A program made the translations under genes and the position numbers. Below, one piece after another: positions 8,648-15,560 of a stretch of DNA of 64,000 bases. The notes under the pieces are model-generated. The model saw only the letters and a list, made by a program, of their open reading frames with translations, had not been told where the DNA came from and did not search any database. The stretch's first letter is position 1. Every line of letters starts with the position of its first letter. Source of the DNA: Nakamurella aerolata (GTDB lineage: Bacteria > Actinomycetota > Actinomycetes > Mycobacteriales > Nakamurellaceae); the NCBI RefSeq assembly GCF_013002705.1, contig NZ_JABEND010000001.1, positions 1-64,000 on the forward strand, read 5' to 3'.

Positions 8648-8986
8648 AACAAACTACCACCGTATTACAGGTTCATCGACCAGATATTAAGTTCGATCAA
8701 CGACAACGCCGACGAATGGGATGATTGGTGGCGCAATTCCAATGCTCCTCAATGCCACGTCTTCGCCTGGGTCGGCGGCCCTGCAACGAAAATCCGTGTT
8801 CACCGATCCGAGCGAAGGGTTCTGGCACAGATTGACCGCGCGATTCCAGTCCGAGCAAGTGGCTGGTCCGACCCCGGAAAAGAAGCAGCCATTTCAGATG
8901 CTCACAAACTAATCGAGAGGCTAGCCGACCGGTTTGACCTCGGCAAGGCTCCTACGCTCGTTATACCACCGGAACGAAAGTGCTAG
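8648..8986 (+). pseudogene. C-terminal fragment of an unrecognised gene, cut by the IS
   Basis: From the IS edge the frame is open for 112 codons to TAG 8984-8986 and reads like real protein: YYRFIDQILSSINDNADEWD, then WWRNSNAPQCHVFAWVGG and a helical end DAHKLIERLADRFDLG. Composition is AT-richer than the core genes and similar to the left flank of the IS. No start codon or ribosome site belongs to it on this side, so the 5' part was lost or lies left of the IS. The left-flank frame (ending KFRGWDTC) may be the other half, but the absence of a target duplication means this is unproven. No family recognised. Confidence 0.5.
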
Positions 8987-9018
8987 CGCCGGCGTAATTT
9001 CCGAATTGCTTCAAGCGG

Positions 9019-10377
9019 GTGAGTCCCGAATGGACCCGCAGTGGCGCGGTCCCGGAGGCCAAGTTGTCTGATCTGGCGAGTTCGGTGGCGGGTCTGGGGG
9101 TGCCGCTCGACGCGCGGGGGCTGTGGCCGGTGCAGGTGGCGCGTCGGGAGCTGGCCGGGCTGTCGGTGTTCGAGCGGCACACCGAAGAGCTGGTCGATGG
9201 GGTGCGGGTGTTGGATATCGACCGCTGGTGGGCGGCTCTTCTGAGCCTTGCCGATGCCGGTGAGTTCGTGCGTGTGGCAACCGGTCTGGTGTGGCGTGAT
9301 CATGTGCGCGGCATGGAGAACCTGGCGGCGCTGGAGCGGTACGGCGAGGAGGGTGTGCTGCCGTGGATAGCGTCCCGTGTTGACCGGCAGGGAGTGCTGT
9401 GGGACGTGCCGTGGTGCTTGTACCCGTGCTTGCTGGGGTGTCGTTCCCGGAGGGCGTTCGAGCTGGCCGCGTCGATCCGTGGGGTGGACTCCGATCTGGA
9501 CGACCCGCCATGGCGCCCGTACCTCGACGAACCTGACGCGATGCTGCGGCATTGGTTACAAGAGCACCCCGACGAGGGCACCGAGTATCTGACGGACGCA
9601 GATCCGGTCGCGGCCAAGGCATTGCGAGTGTTGTTCGCCGACGACCCGCGCGGGGCGAAGCGGCGACTGCGCCGGCGGCTCGGTAAGAATCGGGCCGATC
9701 GGCTGCTTGCCGATCAACGGATCGCGGTCCCCCCGGTCGCTGCTGCTGTCCGGGAACGGCTCGCGGCTTGCCCGCGAGGTGACATTCCGCGCAGCCGGCA
9801 GCCGGTGACCATGGCCGATCTGGCGAGCGTGTTCAGAGCCTTCGACCGGCCTCGAATCGACCCCGACAGGCCGGCGCTCCACGTCACCGGCTATGCCTCG
9901 CGCGGGGCCGACGGATTGGTGTTCCAAGCGTTGCGCAGCAACGGAGCTGAGCACAGTATCGGGATCGAATTCACCGCGGTAGGGTTCGGCGGCGGCGTGC
10001 ACACGCTGGACGAGGCGGAGTGGACGCTGATCGATGCGGGCCAGTTGGACCAGCTCGAAGCGGGACCGTCCGATATCGCCACCGTGCGGGTGCGGCGTTT
10101 CGAGCAGCCGGATTCCACGCTGACCGCTCGCCGCGGGACGAACGACTCGTGGGCCGAGAGCCTCCTTGCCGCCGTGGCGGACCGCCGCCGGTCGGTGTTC
10201 CTGGACGGTCGGCAGCTGCACAAGCACCTGCAGCTCGGGCCGGTGTTCACACCGCTGTTCGACTGGGACGACTGGGTGCCCCCGCCCTCCGACAAGGACA
10301 TCTGGAAGTTCCCCCAGGCGGACCTGCTTGTCGAAGCGCTGCGCGGTCGCCACGCGTGCACCACCGCCCGACTATGA
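9019..10377 (+). CDS. Unrecognised 452-residue protein, possibly 5'-truncated
   Basis: The frame is open from 8998 and GTG 9019 is the first possible start, but no ribosome site precedes it, and the protein begins abruptly in what looks like a folded helical region, so the real N-terminus may be missing. Residues about 40-160 are alpha-helical with a HEAT-like feel (LAALERYGEEGVLPWIASRV, then a Trp/Cys-rich stretch WDVPWCLYPCLLGC). The middle has the basic segment KRRLRRRLGKNRADR. The C-terminal 200 residues are more beta-like and end with FDWDDWVPPPSDKDIWKFPQ. No transmembrane helix or signal peptide. Codon use is GC-rich, unlike the IS flanks. Function unknown. Confidence 0.6.
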   Translation: MSPEWTRSGAVPEAKLSDLASSVAGLGVPLDARGLWPVQVARRELAGLSVFERHTEELVDGVRVLDIDRWWAALLSLADAGEFVRVATGLVWRDHVRGMENLAALERYGEEGVLPWIASRVDRQGVLWDVPWCLYPCLLGCRSRRAFELAASIRGVDSDLDDPPWRPYLDEPDAMLRHWLQEHPDEGTEYLTDADPVAAKALRVLFADDPRGAKRRLRRRLGKNRADRLLADQRIAVPPVAAAVRERLAACPRGDIPRSRQPVTMADLASVFRAFDRPRIDPDRPALHVTGYASRGADGLVFQALRSNGAEHSIGIEFTAVGFGGGVHTLDEAEWTLIDAGQLDQLEAGPSDIATVRVRRFEQPDSTLTARRGTNDSWAESLLAAVADRRRSVFLDGRQLHKHLQLGPVFTPLFDWDDWVPPPSDKDIWKFPQADLLVEALRGRHACTTARL

Positions 10378-10448
10378 GCGGTGGGCGGGTCCGATGCAGG
10401 CAGCCCAGAGTCCCCGACACTGTGGACCCTGCGGGCGCCGGTCGCTGA

Positions 10449-11687
10449 TCAGCCGTCGAGCTCGGCCTGTCGCCGGCTCAGGTAGGCACGCTCGGCCGGG
10501 TTGCCGGCCAGCTCGATCGCCCGGTCGTATGCCGCGCGCGCCTCGTCGGTGCGCGACAGCCGGCGAAGCAGATCGGCGCGGGTCGCGTGAAACGCGTGGT
10601 AACCATCGAGTTCGGTTGCCAGAGAGTCGATCTCGGCCAGAGCGGACTCCTCACCAGCAACCTCGGCAACCGCGACTGCGCGGTTGAGTCGCACGATGGG
10701 CGAAGGGTCGAGGGCGAGCAGCCGGTCGTAGAGCGCGACGACCTGCGGCCAGTCGGTCGCGGCAGCGGTGTCCCCATCGGTGTGCACCGCGTTGACCGCC
10801 GCGAGCAGCTGGTAGCGCCCAGGGGGTTCGGCTCCGGCGGCGACGGCCGCGATCCGCTCACGCACCAGCGCGTGCCCCTCCTTGATCATCGCCCGGTCCC
10901 AGACCCCGCGGTCCTGCTCGCCGAGAGTGACGAGTGCACCGTCCGGTGACACCCGCGCGGCGCGACGGGCATCGGTCAGCACCATCAGCGCCAGCAACCC
11001 GCAGACCTCGCCGTTGTCCGGCAGCAGCGAGCGAAGCAGTCGCGTCAGCCGGATCGCCTCGTCGCTGAGGTCGGTCCGCACCGCGTCGTCGCCGGCGCTC
11101 GCCAGGTAGCCCTCGTTGAAGACGAGGAAGAGGACCGCGAGCACCCCGGCGAGGCGGGAGCGCACGTCGTCGGCGCTCGGCACCCGGTAGGGCACGTGCG
11201 CCGCCTTGATCTTCTTCTTCGCTCGCGTAATCCGCCCCGCCATAGTGGTTTCCGGCACGAGGAAGGCGTGTGCGATCTCAGCGACGGTGAGGCCCCCGAG
11301 CAGTCGCAGGGTGAGCGCAACGCGCGCGTCCATGGCGAGTGCCGGGTGGCAGCAGGTGAAGACGAGGCGAAGCCGGTCGTCCTGCACGGGGCCGGTCGGC
11401 TCCGGGACCGAATCGTCATACAGCATCTGAGCGGCCTGATGTTTGGTGTCGCGGTGGGATTCGCGGCGCAGCCGGTCAATCGCCTTGCGCGTCGCAGTGG
11501 TGGTCAGCCAGCCGCCGGGGTTCGGCGGTATGCCGTCAGCCGGCCACCGCTCGACCGCTGTCGCGAACGCCTCGGCGGCGGCCTCCTCGGCGACGTCCAG
11601 GTCCCCGAAGCGGCGCGCGAGGCCGGCGACCACCCGCGACCACTCGTCGTGGTGAGCGCGGGCGATCGCCTCGTCGACCGTCGTCAC
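10449..11687 (-). CDS. ECF42-type sigma factor with C-terminal TPR-like extension
   Basis: 412 residues from GTG 11687, whose GTGA overlaps the stop of the preceding YCII gene. Sigma region 2 spans roughly residues 8-85 (FGDLDVAEEAAAEAFATAV, then GWLTTTATRKAIDRLRRE) and region 4 about 110-165 (LTLRLLGGLTVAEIAHAFLV, then TMAGRITRAKKKI). The remaining 240 residues form the long extension typical of ECF42, with FNEGYLASAG and a tetratricopeptide-like end. Family knowledge: ECF42 factors have no anti-sigma partner, need the extension for activity, and sit beside DGPF/YCII-domain proteins, exactly as here. The signal sensed is not known. Third gene of the operon. Confidence 0.88.
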   Translation of the reverse strand: MTTVDEAIARAHHDEWSRVVAGLARRFGDLDVAEEAAAEAFATAVERWPADGIPPNPGGWLTTTATRKAIDRLRRESHRDTKHQAAQMLYDDSVPEPTGPVQDDRLRLVFTCCHPALAMDARVALTLRLLGGLTVAEIAHAFLVPETTMAGRITRAKKKIKAAHVPYRVPSADDVRSRLAGVLAVLFLVFNEGYLASAGDDAVRTDLSDEAIRLTRLLRSLLPDNGEVCGLLALMVLTDARRAARVSPDGALVTLGEQDRGVWDRAMIKEGHALVRERIAAVAAGAEPPGRYQLLAAVNAVHTDGDTAAATDWPQVVALYDRLLALDPSPIVRLNRAVAVAEVAGEESALAEIDSLATELDGYHAFHATRADLLRRLSRTDEARAAYDRAIELAGNPAERAYLSRRQAELDG

Positions 11688-12070
11688 GAATCCAGCAGGC
11701 CCTGAAAGTCTTCTGCGGTCTGGAACGGTCGCACCTCGACCTTGCCGCGGCACGCCTTCGACCCGTCGGCGGCGAGCGCGAGCGCCTCGTCGAGATCAGC
11801 GGCGTCGATCACCCAGAACCCGCCGACGTGCTCCTTGGACTCGAGATAGGGGCCGTCGGTGAGCACCGGCTGATCGCCCCGCCCGTCGACGACGGTGGCG
11901 GTCGTCGCTTCGGCGAGACCGCCGGCGAAGACGAACTTGCCTGACTTCTCGAGCTTTTCGTTGAATGCGCCGGTGTCGGCGAACGCCTGCAGCATCTCCT
12001 CCTTGGAGCCGTAGTTGCCGAACTCGGTGCGCTCGGCCGGCCCGAAGACCGACATCAGGTAACGAGGCAT
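11684..12070 (-). CDS. YCII/DGPF-domain protein, second of two
   Basis: 128 residues from ATG 12070, one base after the stop of the first YCII gene. Opens with MPRYLMSVFGPAERTEFGNY and carries the DGPY form of the DGPF motif (VLTDGPYLESKEHVGGFWVI), the conserved core of this ferredoxin-like fold. Such proteins are the regular partners and targets of ECF42 sigma factors; some are thought to bind or transform small phenolic or chlorinated compounds, but no enzyme activity can be assigned here. A longer in-frame extension upstream overlaps the first YCII gene antiphase and is rejected. Confidence 0.85.
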   Translation of the reverse strand: MPRYLMSVFGPAERTEFGNYGSKEEMLQAFADTGAFNEKLEKSGKFVFAGGLAEATTATVVDGRGDQPVLTDGPYLESKEHVGGFWVIDAADLDEALALAADGSKACRGKVEVRPFQTAEDFQGLLDS

Positions 12071-12071
12071 G

Positions 12072-12449
12072 TCACTCACCGTCCTTGAGTTGCAGGATTT
12101 CTTCACGGCTGGGGAAGCGGTGCACTTCCTGCGGCCAGTCGAGGGCGACCGCGATCCGGCCGGCCCATTCGCGTGCTGCCGCGTCGTCGTCGACCTTGAT
12201 GACGCAGAAGCCGCCGAGGTGCTCTTTGGTCTCCACGAACGGGCCGTCGCTGAAGACCGGCTTGCCGTCCCGTGCCGACACGTTGAACAGTGCGGTCTCC
12301 GCACCGATGCCGCCGTCGCTGAAGACGAAGACACCGGCCTTCTCCATCTCGTCGACGACCTGCAGCGCCGCCTTGCTCTTGGCGCGCAGCTCGTCCAGGG
12401 TGTGTTCGCCCACCCACTCGTCGTTGAATGCGATCAGGTACTGCGGCAT
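12072..12449 (-). CDS. YCII/DGPF-domain protein, first of two
   Basis: 125 residues from ATG 12449, with GAGGAGAC about 5 bases upstream. MPQYLIAFNDEW is the opening strand and VFSDGPFVETKEHLGGFCVI is the DGPF core. First gene of a three-gene operon (YCII, YCII, sigma factor) with ATGA-type or 1-base spacing throughout. The operon is probably autoregulated by the sigma factor it encodes, which is the usual pattern for ECF42. In the 226 bases upstream, the minus strand carries TGTCGT about 70 bases before the start, near the TGTCGA reported for ECF42 -35 elements, but no convincing -10 partner. Confidence 0.87.
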   Translation of the reverse strand: MPQYLIAFNDEWVGEHTLDELRAKSKAALQVVDEMEKAGVFVFSDGGIGAETALFNVSARDGKPVFSDGPFVETKEHLGGFCVIKVDDDAAAREWAGRIAVALDWPQEVHRFPSREEILQLKDGE

Positions 12450-12674
12450 GTCGTCTCCTCGTGCTGCGGCGGCCCGGTTGGCCGCCGTACATCAACTCCA
12501 CGAACGGGCGCGATCCGATACGACACCCGACCCGGAGCAATTTTCAAGAGCGGTCGAGACGTCGCGAACCGGCCGCCCGTACTTCGCCGGACCATCATCA
12601 AGCACTAGGTTCGGCATACGTGCGAGATCGGCGGGACCAGCGGCGATCTCTTCGACAAAGAAGGAGAGCACCTG

Positions 12675-12773
12675 ATGTCGTATGCCGTTGACTTCCAGAC
12701 CGTGCCGACCGTTGGACTGGAGTCCTCGCCGGTCGCCGAGGCGCTTGCCGGCCTGCGCGCCAACGAGGCTCTA
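12675..12773 (+). pseudogene. N-terminal remnant of an unrecognised small gene
   Basis: ATG 12675 has a strong AAGGAGAG ribosome site 6-7 bases upstream and opens MSYAVDFQTVPTVGLESSPV, then AEALAGLRANEA, which reads like a genuine conserved N-terminus. After about 33 codons the frame enters sequence that is the antisense of the Nudix gene and loses all protein character. The open frame formally runs to 12989. I take it as a gene whose 3' end was lost when the Nudix segment was joined here. Confidence 0.4.
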
Positions 12774-13190
12774 GGCGGAGCTCGGCCCACTGGCGCTCCC
12801 GAGTGTGAGGTCGATGGCACTGATGATGTCGGGCAGGGACTCCGGGTGTGCGAGCTGCAGGTGGGTGAGCTCGTCCAGCCGGCACCAGCGCAGGTCGTCG
12901 TGCTCGCCGGGCGCCAGGTTGGCTGCCTCACCGTCCCATCGGGTGACCACGAAGCCGTCTGTCGTCAGGTGCGGCGCGTGCACCGTTAGCGGCACCGGAC
13001 GAGGATTGCGAACGTGAATGCCCAACTCCTCCAGGCATTCCCGGACGACTGCATCGCGGGAGGACTCGCAGGGTTCGACGTGTCCGCCGGGGAGCGCCCA
13101 CCGGTCGGGGTAGGCCTCGTGCGCCGGGTGGCGGTGCGTCATGAGCACACGATCATTGCGAACGAGCACCACGGTCGCGATCAGGATCAT
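12771..13190 (-). CDS. Nudix hydrolase
   Basis: 139 residues from ATG 13190. The Nudix box is complete: GGHVEPCESSRDAVV followed by RECLEELGI, matching GX5EX7REUXEEXGU and so holding the Mg2+ ligands. Opens MILIATVVLVRNDRVLMTHR, the usual first strand. Proteins of this size and type clean oxidised nucleotides or other nucleoside diphosphate derivatives; the substrate cannot be chosen from sequence. A longer in-frame ORF to 13304 lacks family residues. It lies 8 bases downstream of a small ORF (13199-13369) and may be co-transcribed with it. Confidence 0.85.
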   Translation of the reverse strand: MILIATVVLVRNDRVLMTHRHPAHEAYPDRWALPGGHVEPCESSRDAVVRECLEELGIHVRNPRPVPLTVHAPHLTTDGFVVTRWDGEAANLAPGEHDDLRWCRLDELTHLQLAHPESLPDIISAIDLTLGSASGPSSA

Positions 13191-13198
13191 GGCCGGGA

Positions 13199-13369
13199 TC
13201 AGGCGGCCGTGTGGGCGTGGCCGGGCATGCGTCCTGGGGTGAGGTCCCAAGTGACGCCGTCGGCGCGGACGTGGACCCTGCTCAGTCGCATCGACACCGG
13301 CCACTGGTCGGATGTCTGTTCGTCCCCTCTGGTACTCGTAGTTGGGCCGGCTTCCAGCAGCATTGTCAT
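13199..13369 (-). CDS. Small unrecognised protein upstream of the Nudix gene
   Basis: 56 residues from ATG 13369 (or ATG 13363). It contains SMRLSRVHVRADGVTWDLTP, a short beta-rich stretch, and ends GRMPGHAHTAA. Its stop is 8 bases before the Nudix start, consistent with translation in tandem. It is divergent from the small plus-strand gene at 13424. No family recognised. The case for coding rests on spacing and the protein-like C-terminal half. Confidence 0.35.
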   Translation of the reverse strand: MTMLLEAGPTTSTRGDEQTSDQWPVSMRLSRVHVRADGVTWDLTPGRMPGHAHTAA

Positions 13370-13423
13370 GATTCGCCGTGCTGACCTCGCACGATCCGCA
13401 TTTCGATAGGAGATGGGATAACC

Positions 13424-13690
13424 ATGCAACCGAACGACGACGAGCCAGAGCGCCGGCCCATTGGCGAGTTGCTGCGGGGCCTGGAGATGGCTCCGCTGGA
13501 GGAGGGGGCGACGCCGATCATGGCGTTCGTCGTGGTGAAGTACCTCGATGCCGACGGGGAGGCGACGTGGGCGTTCCGCGCGACGTCAGCCCCGAACAAG
13601 GAGGAACTGCTCGGCGAACTACAGGTGCAATGTGATCTGCTGCGCCGCAGTCTCGTGCGGGAGTGGGAAGCAGACGACGGCGACGACTGA
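13424..13690 (+). CDS. Small acidic protein, unrecognised
   Basis: 88 residues from ATG 13424, with AGGAG 11 bases upstream. Sequence has a proline/charge-rich start (PNDDEPERRPIGELLRGLE), a beta-hairpin-like centre (MAFVVVKYLDADGEATWAFR) and a helical end (KEELLGELQVQCDLLRRSLV) before an acidic tail. The fold pattern resembles small actinobacterial mobile-element or phage accessory proteins, but no family is assigned. It converges on the ABC permease gene with 21 bases between stops. Confidence 0.5.
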   Translation: MQPNDDEPERRPIGELLRGLEMAPLEEGATPIMAFVVVKYLDADGEATWAFRATSAPNKEELLGELQVQCDLLRRSLVREWEADDGDD

Positions 13691-13711
13691 CCCCAAGTGG
13701 ATCCCGCCGGG

Positions 13712-14617
13712 CTACTTGCTCATCCCCGCGGTGAGCCCCGCGACGATCTGCTTGGTGGCGATGGCGAAGAGTGCGATCAGCGGCAGGGTGGTGATCACCA
13801 GGCCGGCGAAGATGGTGGAGTAGTCGTTGGCGTGCTCGCCGAAGAAGGTGGAAAGGCCAACGGGCAGGGTGTATTTGCTGTCGCTGCGCAGCAGCACCAG
13901 CGGGAACAGGAAGTCGTTCCAGATCGGCACGAAGCGGAACACCGCCACCGTCGCCAGTGCCGGACGCACCAGCGGGATCATGATCGTGGTGAACACCCGC
14001 CACGGCCCGGCGCCGTCGATAGCGGCGGCTTCTTCCAGTTCGCCCGGCACCTGCCGGAAGAAGGCGCCGAGCACGAACACCGAGAACGGAACCCCGCCGG
14101 CACCGTACAGCAGGATCAGCCCGATCCTTGAATCGATCAGCCCGACCCCATCGAAAAGATAGAAGATCGGCAGCACCGCAAGGTGAATGGGCAGCATCAG
14201 CCCGGAAAGAAACAGCGCCTCCAGCACCCGCATGATGCGGGAGTTGCTGCGCGCCAACGCATACGCCGCCGCGGTGGACACCGCCGTCGACAGTGCCACC
14301 GCACCGATGGTGACCAGCAGCGAGTTCAGGAAGTACGCGCCGAACTGCCCCTGCGTCCACGCGCGCCGATAGGCGGCAAAGGTGGGCGAGGTGGGCAGCC
14401 CCAGCGGATCGGTGGCCAGCTGCATGTTGGTGCGCAGCGACGACATCACCATGATCAGCAGCGGCAGCAGCGCCACGATCGCGTAGCCCCACAAGATGAT
14501 CGAGGCCGCCACCCGCCCCGGACCGCGGCGTCGGGTCGTTCCGCCGCCGGCGGCCTTCGGCTGCCGCAGCGGATCGCTGGGCGCCGGCGCGGCCGGCACT
14601 GTGGTGGTGGCCGTCAT
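13712..14617 (-). CDS. Carbohydrate ABC transporter permease, MalG type
   Basis: 301 residues with six predicted membrane helices after a 35-residue cytosolic N-tail rich in Ala/Pro/Arg. The EAA loop that docks the ATPase reads ELEEAAAIDGAGPWRVFTTI, typical of MalG/NgcG-type CUT1 permeases; WNDFLFPLVLL follows as usual. It overlaps the other permease by ATGA (14614-14617), so the two are made together as a heterodimer. No ATPase gene is in the cluster; actinobacterial CUT1 importers commonly share one MsiK-type ATPase encoded elsewhere. Last gene of the MurNAc-type salvage cluster, so the likely cargo is a cell-wall amino sugar. Confidence 0.87.
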   Translation of the reverse strand: MTATTTVPAAPAPSDPLRQPKAAGGGTTRRRGPGRVAASIILWGYAIVALLPLLIMVMSSLRTNMQLATDPLGLPTSPTFAAYRRAWTQGQFGAYFLNSLLVTIGAVALSTAVSTAAAYALARSNSRIMRVLEALFLSGLMLPIHLAVLPIFYLFDGVGLIDSRIGLILLYGAGGVPFSVFVLGAFFRQVPGELEEAAAIDGAGPWRVFTTIMIPLVRPALATVAVFRFVPIWNDFLFPLVLLRSDSKYTLPVGLSTFFGEHANDYSTIFAGLVITTLPLIALFAIATKQIVAGLTAGMSK

Positions 14618-15519
14618 CCCAGCAACCGCCGTTCTTGCCGGCGCAGCACCCAGGTGGCCGTCAACGCCCCACCGAAGATCACCACGAACAACAGTGTCGC
14701 CAGCGCCGACGAGGTGCCGATGGCATCGGTGGCGCCGGAGTCGAAAGCGGTGCGGTAGAACAACAACGACAAGAAGTCGGTGGCCCCGCCCGGATTGCCG
14801 GTACTACCGCCGACGGCGTACGGCAGCGCGAACGCCTCCATCGCGAAGATGAAGGTCAACACGCTGACGGTGCCGATCGCCGGCAGCAGCAGCGGCAGCT
14901 TGATCCGCCGGAAGATCTGCGAAGGACGGGCGCCGTCCACCCGCGCCGCCTCGCTGAACTCCTCGGGGATGCCGCCCAGCGCCGCCCCGTACAGCAGTAC
15001 CGGGAACCCGATCCACTGCCAGACGCTGATCAGGATCACCACCGGCAGCGCCGTCGTCGGATCACCGAGCCACGGCAGCGCCCACGACTCGAGGCCGACT
15101 TTGCGCAGCAGGGTGTTCACCGGCCCGAACGCCGGCGACAGCAACAGGCTCCACAGATAGCCGACCACCAACGGGCTCACCAGGTACGGCACCGCGAACA
15201 GGGTCTGCAGTGCCCGCCGGGTACTCGCCCTCGAGTGCAGCAACGAGGCGATGCCGAGGCCGATGCTGTTCTGCAGCACGATGGTGGCAAGGAAGAACAC
15301 GATGTTGTGCAGTAGCGCCCGCGGTAGATCGGTGGTGAACGGCGGCTTGGTGAACAGTGCCTCGAACTGCTTGAACCCGACGAACGCGCCGCGGCTGGTG
15401 CCCTGCCAGTCGAAGAAGGCGTAGCTGAACGCGGTCACCATCGGGTAAAGGATGAACACCCCGAACAGCACCAGCGCCGGCAGCACGAAAAGGGCCGCCG
15501 TGCCCAACCGCATTCTCAT
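14614..15519 (-). CDS. Carbohydrate ABC transporter permease, MalF type
   Basis: 301 residues with six predicted membrane helices beginning at LFVLPALVLFGVFILYPMVT. The EAA loop is EFSEAARVDGARPSQIFRRI. Partner of the MalG-type permease, with which it overlaps by four bases, and 41 bases downstream of the binding-protein gene. Together they form the membrane channel of a CUT1-family sugar importer. The start ATG 15519 (MRMRLGTAALF) could alternatively be two codons later. Confidence 0.87.
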   Translation of the reverse strand: MRMRLGTAALFVLPALVLFGVFILYPMVTAFSYAFFDWQGTSRGAFVGFKQFEALFTKPPFTTDLPRALLHNIVFFLATIVLQNSIGLGIASLLHSRASTRRALQTLFAVPYLVSPLVVGYLWSLLLSPAFGPVNTLLRKVGLESWALPWLGDPTTALPVVILISVWQWIGFPVLLYGAALGGIPEEFSEAARVDGARPSQIFRRIKLPLLLPAIGTVSVLTFIFAMEAFALPYAVGGSTGNPGGATDFLSLLFYRTAFDSGATDAIGTSSALATLLFVVIFGGALTATWVLRRQERRLLG

Positions 15520-15560
15520 CGCCGCGCTCGCCCCTCAGCTCCGTTCCGCCGGTCAACGCC

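Noticed and set aside
7198-8655. 8-bp target-site duplication of the IS
   Set aside because: The flanks TGTTTGAC and AACAAACT are not direct repeats; the partial match is inverted.
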